Shown: positions 22,693-34,487, counted from the first letter of the stretch. The stretch is 64,000 nt of DNA from Jacaranda mimosifolia (GCA_018894105.1 CM032118.1:31910690-31974689), one strand, 5' to 3'. The notes: a model not told the origin generated them from the letters alone. Numbers and translations are program-made.

Positions 22693-25434
22693 TAGCTAGT
22701 CATAGCTTCTTTGCATGCACGACAGTTATGCCCAATTCTACCACACTGCCTACACCTGACTGCTTGAACATCAATTTGAGATAGAAATCTCTGTGTCCTC
22801 CTACGACCTGGTTGAGGTCTCACACAGGTGCATAAATGGTTGGTTCTTTTTCTGCTTCGAATGCATTCAGGTCAAAAGTAGGTATGATGTTAAGTACAAG
22901 TTTGTAAGCTTGTTTATACATCTCAACTCGATAGTATTGATTAGTAAAGTCATACATCAAAAGTGACTTAGACTCAATACGCGTACAAGCATGCTTGCAA
23001 GGTATTCTATTAACTTGCCATGCTCGACATGAACAACTCCAACTCTGCAAATCTACAACATAGGATTTGTCATGATCATTGACCTCAAAATTCCAACCAC
23101 TAGATTTATCGACTTTTAGTGTACGAGAGGCCATATAATTTACTGCTAATTTCTTCTCCTGCTTTAGGCATAATACTCCAGTTCATTACCTTCTTCTCGT
23201 CGATCATACATAATAACCATGATTTGTTTGCGTATATGATCCATTATAGCTGCAATGGGCATAACTCGTGTCGGTTTAACCCAATTATTCCAACATTCCG
23301 TATGATTGTTGTTTATTATCACTAGCAAATAAAGAATTTTCCCAATATTAGGGCTCTGACTGCATGATGAAGTCTCTACCAAGAGGCATAGACTTCACTA
23401 TGTTGTCTATATGCTGAGTATATTCTTGCCTTGTAGGAGCATATGCAGCTTTCATGAAAATAGATGCCTAATGTTTCTTGTTGTTGAGGGGGTACTTTCT
23501 CATTAAATGAAATCAAAATTGTATGATCATTAGATTTCTTGAACTATTACTTAAGATAGTAATTTAGACCAAGACATAGATTTCAATAAAATACAATAAA
23601 ATCTTACTTGCTCCTTGAAGTTGTCCACCAAGTGTCTCAAACAGTATGCATGACGGCTACCAGGAAATATCATGGAGATGACTTTAAGAAGCCCAGTATA
23701 TCCGTTTGAGAAAAAAGTGAACCTTCTGAACCCTATGATATGGTGAGAATATAAAATGCTCCTCAACTTCAAGCAACCACTCCTAATTAGTATCATTTTT
23801 AGCATTAACAACTGTATATGCTAATATGAATATATCATCATTGGGATCCTTGGCATCCTTGGCGACAGCACTAAGTAAGCATCTTTTATACTTATTCTTA
23901 ATGTGAGTGCCATCTAAGAAAATCAGTGGTCTACATCCACTGAGAAAGCCAACCAAACGAGCTGTGAAACAAATAAATAATCGTTGAAATTTTAGGCTTG
24001 CTGGATCAATCTCATAATCCGCTACACTTCCAGGATTTGTTTCCTTCATAGCCCTACAATACTATCTCAACTTATCAAGTGATCCCTTGTTCGTCCTATG
24101 AATATCATGCATAGTATTTCCTTACCCAACCATGCTCTATAGTATAGAATTTCTATGCCAAATTCTCTATGATTTCATCATATTGATAGGTCGGTAATAA
24201 GGCTCTCCTCTCAATATTTCTTTCGCTACATTAGCAATCCAAGAAGAATCAGCTCTAGGATGTCTCATCGTCTGAAAACTACCCTCATTACATATATGTT
24301 CCAAGTTGCATTTTTGAATACCAAAGAGTTTGTCAGCTTCATGCCTTGAGGCATATATTTTCCATTGGCAATTATCATTGCTATAACCTCTTTTGAATCA
24401 TTTTTCTTACATATAAAGGACCTTCTAGTAGCAACAACATAGGTTTGAAGTTTAATTCTAAACTCTTTAGCATCCTGGAACCTTTAGTCATTTCCATGGA
24501 TATAATGACTCCAAACATCAATTGAATTCCTTTGTAATGCTAAATCATATTGTGACTCACTTATGGAGGAAATGTCATTCTCTATTTTATTTCTGAATAG
24601 GTGTTCATTGCAAAGAAATAACATAGTCAAATATATAATAATTGTTAATAAAATACTACAAGATCAAGACATAAGTACTCAGCAATTTTAGTATTCAACA
24701 ACAAGATAACTAGGTACTTAAGTAAACAATATTAGTATTTCACATAGAAGAAGTAAGTATTAAAATAAATAATTTAAGTACTTAAATGGACGAGATAAGT
24801 ACTGACATGAATGAATCCACTATTTAACATAGAAGTCCTCAGTACTGAAATGAATAAATTTAGTATTTAATATAGAACACCTAAGTACTAAAACACAAAT
24901 ATTTAGTATTCAACGTAGAAGAGCTCAAATACTGAAATGAACAAATTCAGTATTTAACACACAAGACCTAAGAACTAAAATACATAAGAACAACTATTAT
25001 GTAAGACAACTGTATATAAGAAATAATGTAGACAGGTACAAATTGGGAAAATACAAGTATGCTAAATGATAAAGGCAGTACGAAATTGAAGATATCAAGT
25101 ATTTACCTACTTGTATGGCTACTTTGCCTTCCTCGTCCACTAGGTTCACTTTTTCGGATAACCGTCTTGTCAACTAAGGTCATTTTTAAACACAAATGCA
25201 AGCGAATCATGTTGAACACATCCTCATCAGTATTCAAAGTGACGTATAATTTTTGATGAGGAGGAAGGTATTGTATTGTGTGGAATTGAGGGAAAATTTC
25301 ACACTATTTTTTCTCCAGTTGGAAATACAGTCCCACTAGAGTCATGCTCTCAAAAATGGACATGATATAGAGTTTCCCATTATATATACAACTCCCTAAC
25401 ATTTCAATTTGAGATTCTTCCCTACTACCCAACA
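22693..25434 (-). pseudogene. MuDR-type transposase of the Kaonashi-like MULE
   Basis: Minus-strand order: exon 1 (about 25434-25100) with a PB1-like N-terminal stretch (YVTLNTDEDVFNMIRLHLCL) and a donor near 25100; an intron holding a 43-bp minisatellite; DNA-binding region (about 24490-24240, including RHPRADSSWIANVAKEILRG); DDE transposase domain (24049-23551) with LSGCRPLIFLDGTHIKNKYK and FPGSRHAYCLRHLVDNFK; SWIM zinc finger (23040-22970, CSCRAW then IPCKH); and a C-terminal CCHC knuckle, CRQCGRIGHNCRAC, ending at an intact TAG (22693-22695). The family moves DNA by cut-and-paste. Several in-frame stops near 24060-24200 and a frameshift near 23780 indicate it is inactive. Confidence 0.8.
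24665..25000. repeat. Minisatellite, unit 39-44 bp, about eight copies
   Basis: Units read like AAGTACTGAAATGAAT followed by AAATTTAGTATTTAACATAGAAGACCT. They lie inside the first intron of the transposase gene. The AGTAC/AGTATT words echo the larger tandem block at 19420-22400. Confidence 0.85.
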
Positions 25435-25814
25435 TTTTCAGGTTAAAAAAAATTTAAAAAAACTATTGCTTGCCCGTGCAACAATAGAGACAAAGTAGGC
25501 TTCCTTCTTGTTGTAGTCGATTGCAGAAAATAAAAAAAGGGGGAGGGGGACAGAGAATCATTGTGTTTCACCACGGGAAAAAAATAGAAAATAGAAGAAA
25601 ATGAGTGAGGGATACAAGCTGGGGCATCAGGGTTTAAGAAGGAATAAGGGAAAAAGAAAAAAAAATATTAAACGAGGCTATTTCTGTCATTTTAAGTTCC
25701 TAAGGAGTGAAGACTAAAATCAAACTTCACATGGAAAGTTGGAAATAGAATTGCTTGGGCGGGGACTGAACACAAAATGAAACGTAGGTTTAGGTATTTT
25801 TAATTAAGTTTCCC

Positions 25815-26806
25815 ATAAATTATCTATTTAATAATTAAACAAATAGAAAACCAAAACAAAATCTAAGCCATTCATTTTTATGGGATAATCTATACCCTAT
25901 ACCCCATTGATAGTAGATAAAACTGGGGCAATATTGATTTGGGGTTAGAATTTTCCAAGAGGTGAAAACCCTCTCCTTCCACACCGATTCACTCAGACTT
26001 TAAAATCAAGTTTTTAGTGTTGCAAAAGAAGGAATTTCTACATCATTTCAGCTTTTGGAGTTTCATTTGAAGGTTAGTCTGCTACACACTTTTTTTGAAT
26101 AAAAAAAATGTTTGAAGAAGAAAGTGGTCTTCACATTTGAGTAAAAAAGGGGTTTCCACATTTAGAGAGAGGAAAGAGAATGGTGTCGGAGGATTGAATA
26201 ATACCAAGTAAATGTGTTATAGAGAGTCGTGAGGGACTTTTACTTTCTGTTTTGTAACTTTATGGGTGTATTGATTGGGGATGGGGTCAGAGCTTTTTCA
26301 CCTTGCCTTTGGTTTTGTATGACGAATATGGATATATATAATTATATATAAAGTTAGTACAAAGTATACATGTGTACTTTCTAGGGGAATTTGTATTTGA
26401 TTCTATGTACTTTTTGAAGAGTGTTTTGTATTTGATATTTTTTAGATTTTTATTATTGTTGGAATTTCTTAAATATCAAATTTTAAATGACAAAATTATT
26501 TATATTAATACAGTTTAGTATACACAAATCTTGTTAAAACATATTTAAAATACTTACTAATTTTATGAATTGTAATGCGCCTTAGCAAAGCCTAATTTTA
26601 TTTGAAGAAAGTAACATTATCATTTTCTATTTTGATCATAGTTTAATATATGTTACCCCTAGCATCTTATTCAATTTCATATATGTTTAATAACCTCACC
26701 TCAATTTATAAATTTCTATATGGAGTTGCAAATATTTGTTTGTTGAGTATCAGCAAACTTATCTATAACATCTTATCTATTCTTCTATATTTTTTGGCTA
26801 TAGGAA
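25815..26806 (+). other. 5' region of the second MULE transposase fragment
   Basis: AT-rich sequence with no long frame. A leader-like stretch ends in a donor match, GAAG|GTTAGT, near 26070. A good acceptor, TTTGGCTATAG, sits at 26793-26803, four bases before the ATG at 26807. This suggests a 5'-UTR intron of about 730 bp, a common layout for MULE transposase genes. No terminal inverted repeat was identified. Confidence 0.45.
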
Positions 26807-28145
26807 ATGTGGTTTAATTTGGAGATCAATTTTTTGGGAGAAAAATTTATTGTGCAAAATTTGGATATTATTAGTTATGAGTATTTGTCCTTGTTGAATT
26901 ATGTCTGTGGGGCTGCTATAAGGGACAGAACAATCTGGCTAAGGAATAGGGTAATTGTAGAAATGTGTTGTGTGACAGGAGATGTGATTACTATCAATGG
27001 TGATGAAGATGTAGAAAGTTTAATTGCAATATATCTTTCTATAAGATTGCAGGATGCTGGAGTGAATTTACACATCACATATTATCTTGAAGCTGGAACT
27101 TCTCAAAATATAATTGACAGTACATATATTACAGAAGTTCATGAAGATGCAAATCTAATCCCAACAAAACTAATGGTAGATGATGAATCAGATAAAGAGG
27201 GGAGCATAGAGGTTGAAGAAATTATTGAGTGGAGTGATTCTGAATTTGAGGAAAATGCTATAATTGATGAATGTACAGTTCCTATGTGAAATGATGATGA
27301 TCACAATTCTAATAAGGATCAACCAATCCATCACAGTGATGAGGATTTGCAAGTTAGGAATCTAATTGCAATATTAAGTGATAACATAGAAGGGGAACAC
27401 TTTGAATTTAAGTATGATAGCAATGGTAATTAAATAATAATTTTGAAAGGGGGGCAGATATTTGATAATGTGCTACATTTAAAGGACATTCTCGCTAGAT
27501 ATACAATTCAAGACGGAATTGAACTGAAAAAACTTAAGAATTGTAAAGTGAGGATTAGTGTTATATGCAATAATTGTTCAGATTGTTCATGAAGGTTGCA
27601 TGCGTCCACCTGTGCTGATGTAGTGACATAAAAATAAGAATATAAAGGGAGTTCATATATACTTGTGTTAGAAATCTAAAAGGTGGTGGAGCAAAAGCTA
27701 AATAGATTGCTAGTAAATTTAAAGAAGAATATAAAAATAATCCATCAAAATGAGTGGAAGAGCTTGAGTGTGCTTTAAGGTCACAGTATGGAATTCATGC
27801 TAATTCTAGTAAATTGTTTAGAGCAAGAAAAGTTGAAATGCAAGTAGCCTCAAGAGACCAAGAAGATAGTTACGCAAACATACCAAGATATACCACTGCA
27901 GTTAAGGAATCAAACAGTGTGGCTTTGTGAAATTGAAATGTGATGGCCTTGATATTAGTAATCCACATTGTATTTTGAAATTTGAAAGAATTTTCATAAG
28001 TTTTGAAGCACAATATCATGGGCATATTAAAGGATGCATGCATCTTATTAGAGTGGATAGTTGTTTCTTTGAGGGACCATACAAAGGTGAATCGTTCACT
28101 GCAGTGGCTCTAGATGCTAACTCTAGGAATTTTCCCGATTGCAGG
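26807..28145 (+). pseudogene. Second MuDR-type transposase fragment
   Basis: It starts at the ATG after a splice acceptor. The PB1-like N-terminal domain (26807-27050) has ITINGDEDVESLIAIYLS and is followed by an acidic stretch. A MuDR DNA-binding region lies at 27455-27610, with LARYTIQDGIELKKLKNCKV. The start of the DDE domain lies at 27927-28145, with GHIKGCMHLIRVDSCFFEGP. Stops include TGA at 27287-27289, a TAA near 27431, and a TGA near 27590 where Trp or Arg would be expected. The protein stops mid-DDE at FPDCR, next to a donor-like GTATTT, and no later part is found. It belongs to a different MULE family from the neighbour at 22693-25434, since its sequence is clearly different. Confidence 0.75.
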
Positions 28146-28374
28146 TATTTTTAATTTCAAGTTGCTCAAAATTAAATATATAATATTTAAAAACATTTTT
28201 TTGAACATGATACAATTTACTTTTGGTAAAATTAGATCAACAAAAAAACAACCTATAAAAAGTATAAAATCTTTTATGTTTGATTTAGTAAACTTCAAAG
28301 TCTAACAGAAAACAATATCTATTCGATCGTAATGGACCCTCTTTATAACGTCATAACGTTATTCGAACATTGTC

Positions 28375-28640
28375 TTGTCTCCACATTTCAAAAAGGAAAC
28401 ATCATCGATGATTACCAAGGCGGCACAAGTGATGTTGTCAACTTCATTAGAAAACAAGTTCCAAATGGACTTAGATCCTTTTAAAGCTTGTGCACTAGGT
28501 TATCATTTCTTGCCAACACATGACGAACCCATTCTTCATCACCTGAAGAAAGAAGGGAAAAAAACAAAAACTGACAATGAGATAATTCCTATTAGTGAAA
28601 TAGGTAAAGTCAATCTTTACCAGTTTAATCCTGAAACACT
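28375..28640 (+). pseudogene. NAC-like fragment, first exon
   Basis: The frame starting at 28375 contains GYHFLPTHDEPILHHLKK and then ISEIGKVNLYQFNPETL. These fit subdomains A and B of the plant NAC DNA-binding domain (normally a G-F-R-F-H-P-T-D-E-E-L phrase and a D-L-Y-x-F-x-P phrase). Divergence is high (TDEEL is THDEP here). The fragment ends where NAC genes commonly have their first intron. It has no visible promoter and lies next to the truncated MULE transposase, so it is best read as a gene fragment. Confidence 0.55.
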
Positions 28641-28910
28641 AGTAATAGGTTTATTTAAATTTTGTGCGTGTGTTTCCTTTAGTCTTTTTTTCTTTTTTAC
28701 ATTTTTGTTTAGCATATTGTTGGTATGACAATCGATATTCTGGATTTGGTATATTTCATATAGTGTAATAGTTTTTAGAAGGTTGAATTATTTATTATAT
28801 TTTATTTAGTTATAATTTTTTCCACTTCCATTTTTTCTATCGACACACATCCTCAACTTGAAAAAATGTGTGCCATTTTTTTAATTCAAGGAATTAAAAG
28901 TATAGAAATG

Positions 28911-29108
28911 GATTAGCCCCTAATGACCAACGGCACCATAGGATAGCTGTTGGACCAGATAACCCTGTATGTTCTGAGAATAAGAAATTGATCTTTTATG
29001 AAGGAAAATTTCCCAAAAAAAAAAAAAAGAATAATTTGGTTCTGCACAAATTTATGATCCCAGAACCTCATAGAAGCAAAACTAATGCAACTAACTCCTC
29101 TAATTAGT
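28911..29108 (+). pseudogene. NAC-like fragment, second exon
   Basis: The frame contains SENKKLIFYEGKFPKKKK, then NNLVLHKFMIPEP. This fits NAC subdomains C-D (K-K-x-L-x-F-Y-x-G-x-x-P...H-x-Y). The usual W-K-A-T-G core is not recognisable; HHRIAVGPD stands there. A 14-A run (about 29016-29029) encodes the Lys run. The frame ends with TAG at about 29106, just after the domain, so the whole transcription-activation region is missing. Confidence 0.5.
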
Positions 29109-29189
29109 TAGCATTTATTTTTCTTAATTTAGATTAATTATATTACATTTTGTTAATTGTTTCAGTTACATAATTAGGTTTTGTTTCAA

Positions 29190-29819
29190 ATTCAGCTGAA
29201 AGCTTCAAAATCTAACAGCAATTTGTGAATGTGCCTTGAAATTTTAGGTTTGGAGACAAAGAGTGAAATAATAGCAAGATGACATAGAAATGGCAGCAAC
29301 TGTAAAATAGTGATGGAACGCGCTCCAGCACACATAGGCAAGATGTGGTGAGCCTCCATGTGTAGAGGCAGTAAGCATTGCATGGGGCTGCAACGGGCAT
29401 TTGGAGGCCGACTTGCACTAGGGCATAAGAAAGTTGTGCTTAGACGCAGCAGCTACTACCCCTTTAGGTCAGTTTTTTCATCTCGTGTGCCCACGCACAA
29501 GGGTGTTCCCAGGCACATGACTCAAAGGCTGATGGTATTTGCTAGCCCAAACTTAGTTTTAATCATTTCTTTTATATTTCTCTCTACTTTGAAGGTTTCT
29601 AGACTAGCTTTTCACAAGATTCATCCAAAGGGGATTAGATTCGAGGGAGCTTTGTAGGACTTGATTGTACTTGAGACATTGATTTAAAATTTAATAGAAC
29701 TCATATTCTCATTTGTGAGGGAGGCACATCATTAAATCATATTAAATCTTGTATTCTTTTATTCGATTTCTTTGTGAATATTTCTTATTTGTGATATTTG
29801 ATCATTCTGGGTCACAACA
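29190..29819 (+). repeat. 5' LTR (partial or imprecise start) of a Ty1/copia element
   Basis: The LTR ends ...GGTCACAACA at 29819, followed by a Met-type PBS. Its left boundary could not be fixed. Open frames inside have no recognisable domain. Confidence 0.6.
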
Positions 29820-29822
29820 AAT

Positions 29823-29835
29823 TGGTATCAAAACT
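29823..29835 (+). other. Primer-binding site of the copia element
   Basis: TGGTATCAAAACT differs by one base from the canonical Met-tRNA primer complement TGGTATCAGAGCT-type sequence, and it lies three bases after the LTR end. Confidence 0.75.
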
Positions 29836-30725
29836 AGTTTGACCAAGATATTTGTAGTGAAATATGAGGTAGAAAAATTTGATAGGAAAAATGATATTGG
29901 GCTATTGAAGATTAAGATGCACACCCTTTTGAGTCAACAAGGTTTGGAAAAAGTATTAAACAGAAGAGATTTCTTGCTAAAGATGCTTTCAAATGAGGAG
30001 AAGGGTGAGTTCATACTGAGAGAAGCCACGGCACAAAGTACACCAATAGGTTTATGGTTAAGGTTGGAGAGTTTTTATATCAAAGTCGCTCAGAAATCGG
30101 CTGAACATGAAACAATGACTCTATAACCTCATAATGAAGGAAGGTGCATCCATTACACATCACATTTGTTATTTAAGTAAAGTGATATTAGACCTTACTA
30201 ATATAGATGTGCAAATTGGTGATGAGGATCAGGAGTTCATTCTTTTTTTTCTCTTTCTAAATCTTTTGAACACTTGGTGACTACTTTATTATATGAAAGA
30301 GATACCACTTTGACGGAGGATGAAAACAACATTGAATTCAAATGACTTAAAGAAAAATGTACTAGGCAGTAATGATAGTAAGAGTGATGAAGGTTTGATT
30401 GCTAAAAGGAAACCAAAAGTAAAAGAAAGGAACAGAGGTCGGTCTAAGTCCAGAGGCAAGTCTAAGTCTAGCAACAAATGTTATAATATGTTCTTGAGAA
30501 TAAGGCTAATGGAGCGCTTGCTCTTGATGTTATTGAAGATCTTTTAAGTTTTAGATGCATTTTGGATAGTGGATTCTCCTACCATATATGCCACGAGAGG
30601 AATAGTTTAGCACCTATAGAAATATAATGATGGTAAAGTATTCATAGGAAACGATACATCATACGACATTGTGGGAGTGGAAACAGTGAGCATCAAAATG
30701 CATGACAAAACTTGTGAGTAGTAAA
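29830..30725 (+). pseudogene. Ty1/copia gag and protease remnant
   Basis: Gag is recognised from KYEVEKFDRKNDIGLLKIKM (29857-29916), a later LWLRLESFY string and a basic GRSKSRGKSKSSNKCYN stretch near 30430-30490, where a CCHC knuckle would begin. The protease follows with LDSGFSYHICHERNSL near 30554. The copia family has a D-S-G active site followed by a histidine region, and the D-S-G is intact here. Stops and frameshifts occur throughout and the conventional start is not obvious. Integrase, RT and RNase H are absent: the element is cut off near 30730 by the repeat tract of the next element. Confidence 0.75.
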
Positions 30726-30734
30726 GGTGCATTA

Positions 30735-31040
30735 TGTTCCTATAGTAGTCATGATATTTGCGAACCCTCTTAGGACTCTTATAGCAATCCTGGTTCCTAT
30801 GAACCTCCTTAAGCGTCTTATAGCATTCTTTATTGTTGCGCACCCCCTTGGGGGTTTTATAAATTCTTTGATTGTTGCGTACCCCTTTGGGGTTCTTATT
30901 GTAGTCTTCATTTGCTGCACCCCCTGGGGTCTTATAGCACTCTTGATTTTTCTGCCTGGACTTTAGGGGTCTTATAGCAATGTTATTTACTCTATGGAGG
31001 GAGCCCTTTGGGGTCTCCCATGGATATGTTGTTTTCATGT
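30735..31040. repeat. Tandem repeat, unit about 36-45 bp, about seven copies
   Basis: Units begin CTTATAGCA or a variant and end CCCTTTGGGGT or a variant. On the minus strand they read as repeated CYKTPKGVRNN-like peptides, open over about 140 codons. The tract lies downstream of the gag region of the minus-strand element at 31050-33904. Confidence 0.8.
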
Positions 31041-32099
31041 GCCCATTAAGGTCCTACCACAAATATATTATTCCAATGAGAAGTCAATTTGTAGTAAAAC
31101 AAGGCAAGTATTTAAAAGGAATCAAAATGCTTCATACAAGTTTAAAGTAACATTTGTCGTCTCCCAAGTTTGGACGATTACATGCAAAAAGTAAAATGAC
31201 GATGTAAGCTACTAGAAATTAAGCTTTTAAACCTCATTCAAAAAGAAAGAAAACCTAATTTAATAGATTGAAATGAACAAGTTATTTTTAAGATAACTCC
31301 ATTGTGCCTTAATGGTCGTACTTATTGAGGTTAGGAATATTTGTTTTAATATCAGAAGTAGTGATTGAGTTATCAAAAGCAACTTTTTTCTTCTAATGTT
31401 TGCATCCTATAAGGGAGATTTAATGTTGTTGACTTCAAGAACTAAGCTATTCCCTTTATCTCTTAAGATGCTCTTACAAGGTCAAGATACTGGTGTAACA
31501 TTCTTTTATTGTGTGCCAGTTGCCAGTTGCTTCTCCTGTACCACTAGGAGTAGGAAAATTCATCTGTATATGACAAGTTGACACTACTCGCCAAAAGAGA
31601 TTTAAGGTAGGCCTCTAAAGGATAATATTTTATGCAAAGGGGCTTTGACAACTAAGAATTTCACCATCTTCGTGACCCTCTAGGAGTGAGGCTAAAGGAT
31701 AGAGGAGAAAGACTCCAACTTCCACTGTCTCGCCAGTAAATCCAACCAAAAGGATGTTAATCTTTTATAGCTGGACATTATCTACACCAAGTTAGAAAAA
31801 AAATTATGTCTGTCAAACTTCTATTGTTCACCAAAAAAATTTCACCTAGGTGAAGCTAATATCATGAATGCATCATTATTTTTGCACCTTATTACTTTCA
31901 GATTTTCTAGTCCACAAGTAATATAAGGAAATAGAGGTCGCACATATATACACCAAGAGTTAGCTCTGGAGCATGGTTTTGCACTTGCCTTGCTACTCTT
32001 ACGATGGCTTTCCATGAATCCTCCAGAGATCACAGAATTGACGCTTGTCATGCACAAGTTGTTAGTCTCTTTTTGGAGTTGTCTCTCCTAAGACTCTGA
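31041..32099. other. Decayed interior of the gag-only element, no gene seen
   Basis: Moderately AT-rich, with short frames only. Its position between the minisatellite and the gag region suggests that it belongs to the minus-strand element. No domain was recognised. Confidence 0.4.
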
Positions 32100-33580
32100 C
32101 TGTCGCCCAAGTGAGCATCGATAATCTAAATTACTTTTATGCCGTGACTGCTTCTTAAACTATCATGTCTCTGGGCCACAAATTCCTTCAAATATCCTTA
32201 CTGGATCAACTTCTCAATTTCATCCTTCAAGTTGTGATACTATTCAATTATATGTTCCCAATTGCGATGGAAGTGGCAATATTTCTCAAACTTCTATGCC
32301 TTGGGATTATCTGCCATCTTTGGGGGTTGTTGAACCAAACCTTATCACTCGACAGTTATGGGGATTTCTACCCTCGATACATTCAGGATAGTGTACCTAG
32401 AGAATAATCTAAGAGGGTTGTTTCAGCAATCTTCTGATTTCTTGCTTATGTTGGTTTCTTTCTCTCGCACCTTCTATTTGTTGGCATCTACCAGAGCCAT
32501 TGCTTCCTCAATCTTGATGTACTTCTCTACTTAGATAAGTAGCTTCTCAAAGGTGGCGGGTGACTTCCCTACTATAGTTTCTTTAACTTTCAATCCTTTA
32601 AGTTCTTTTAGATAATTAGGCAAGAGCTTTTGGGTAAGACGGGGGATCTCATAGATCACTTGGACAAACTAACTAATGCAGTCCCTCAAACATTCTCTAT
32701 CTTTCTGATTTATAGTGAATAGGTATGCCACTATTTTGGAATACTTGCAATTGATGGAGAAATTATGGAAGAAACATTGTGCTAGCTACTCCTATTTAGT
32801 GGTCAATCCAACGAGCATATGCTTGAATCCAGCTAGGGCATGCTTGGTCAACATTATATGAAACTCCTTGCAATAAGTAGTTTCACTCAAATCACAAAGC
32901 TCTATTCATACCAAAATGTTATTCAGGCGATCATATGGTTCACTCATATCGTCAAACTCTAGCAAGTTCGTGACCTTCATGCTATAGGGAAGTGATTCTG
33001 TCAAGATGCCCAAGCAGGAATGGTTCTGGCCAGGGGGAGTGATAGAGAAAGATATTCACTTCCCTTACCCATCGTATGTTCGGAGATAGCAAAGCAAGTA
33101 AGAGCTCCAGCTACGGTTAGCAGTTGCTATGACTGGTTGGTGTGAAGAGAAGGCTACACATCCATTTGATAAGGTGACAGAGGAGTTGTGCCTTATTTTT
33201 CATTCACCCTTCATTTAGTTCTCTTGAGAGATGAATGATGGTTCCTAATCCAACAACAGAAACAGGTTGCTCTTGCATGAGGTGCTCATTAGCATATTCG
33301 TTATTCTTTCAATTGCAACTTGTACGAAGGCATTTTTCACCAGTGCCAGAAGGATCTTCTAAGTAACCTACAACGTTGATCCTCAAAGGAGAAAAGATAA
33401 TTTCTCGAATAATACCTTTGATGTCATGTATACATTATGTACTTACTCAATTTCTAGGAAGGGCTTTGCATCCAGTCAATTGTTCTCCACATTATCTCCA
33501 CATAGGGCTACTGGGGTGCTAAAGTCTTGAATTCTGGATCTCATTTGCACCTTCAGCATTTCGTAAGTTAGAAGGGAGTT
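32100..33580 (-). pseudogene. Ty3-like gag remnant (copy A)
   Basis: The minus-strand translation near 32880-32480 gives a retrotransposon gag-type stretch, with NCKYSKIVAYLFTINQKDRE then CLRDCIS and FVQVIYEIPRLTQKLL. The same stretch recurs, diverged, at 58740-59160. Stops are frequent. No protease or RT follows downstream, so the element appears gag-only or truncated. Confidence 0.6.
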
Positions 33581-33598
33581 TTCCACAGATGGCGTTGG
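33581..33598 (-). other. PBS-like sequence of copy A
   Basis: The plus strand TTCCACAGATGGCGTTGG corresponds to the CCCACAGATGGCACCA at 59801-59816 beside the other LTR. On the minus strand this is a CGCCATCTGTGG-type primer site common in plant Ty3 elements. Confidence 0.6.
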
Positions 33599-33599
33599 A

Positions 33600-33904
33600 T
33601 GATGTTGCATGGAATAGAATTTGGGTTCTTTTCGTAAATTAAGAAACCGTAGGCTTTTGCTCTTGAAACACGCTCCCGTGGGGTTAGTGCTTTAGTTGTA
33701 AAAAATAATAGCTTCGATGTCTTTTGGTTGTAAATTTGGTTTTTGTACTAGTTAGACCCTTGGCGAGCTTGAACCCATTTAAATTATGGAGTCCATCTTG
33801 AGTGGACTTAGTGAAGTGAGCTCAATGGCCTTTTCATTTAATTAATTTGATCTTTTATTGAGTTCTTAATTTTATTCCCTTAAGGTCTCAATTTAACATA
33901 TCAA
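33600..33904 (-). repeat. 5' LTR of copy A (diverged)
   Basis: It starts TGATGTTGCATGG next to the PBS and ends near ACATATCA. It aligns loosely with the LTRs at 34488-34828 and 59820-60147 through GGCTTTTGCTCTTGAAACA-like and ATTAATTTGATC-like words. The right boundary is uncertain. Confidence 0.5.
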
Positions 33905-34487
33905 AATTTATTAATATGTTCTATTAAATTAAAATAATTTTTATTTTTTATTAATTCACCTTCAATCATTTAATATTTAACTTACAAAAAAATTAAAACC
34001 ATTATAGCAATTATTCAAATTGAAAAATAAAAAATTAATTTTCAAGCTTCTTAATATAAAAAGCTCATTAACTCTAAAAAAAAAAAATCATAAATTTTTT
34101 TCATTTTTGGAATAAAAGATAAATATAGTAAATTTTTCGAATTAAAAAATATTTCCAAAGAACTTTTGAATAAATTTTTTATTTTAAGGGATTTTAGCAA
34201 TTTTTTCCAAAAGTTTTGGTAATTGGATGGCTTTTTTATATATGGGCTTTTTTGAAGAGTTCATCCCAAAGTATTGCACTTTTAAATTCTATCTTTACTA
34301 TATAAATAAGAAATGTTTGAAAATTACATTATGTTACACTAAATTTTGAATTACTAACTATATTTTTAATTTTTAGTTTAATCTTAAAAGTGCATTTAGT
34401 ATTGAATATAAAAATATAAAATACAAATAATATAGTTAAAACATAATGAAAAAAAATTTATGGAGTGTGTAGGTAGGTGTATAACAT
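33905..34487. other. AT-rich spacer, nothing recognised
   Basis: Very AT-rich sequence between two related LTRs. No coding region or clear repeat was seen. Confidence 0.6.

Larger units (their letters stand above)
15250..25814. mobile_element. Kaonashi-type Mutator-like element carrying Ulp1-like and transposase genes
   Basis: The 10,565-bp element is bounded by degenerate inverted termini. The left end reads GGTTAATTGGATAAAAATCC and continues through CCCACATTCCATTTAGAATC and CAGTCCCCAC. The reverse complement of the right end reads GGGAAACTTAATTAAAAATA and continues through TACGTTTCATTTTG and CAGTCCCCGC. The flanks are ATAGATTATC (15240-15249) and ATAAATTATC (25815-25824), nine of ten identical and the right size for a Mutator-superfamily duplication. 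Inside, an Ulp1-like gene (+) faces a MuDR transposase gene (-) across a tandem-repeat block. MULEs that carry Ulp1-like genes are known in plants as Kaonashi elements. Both genes are damaged. Confidence 0.8.
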
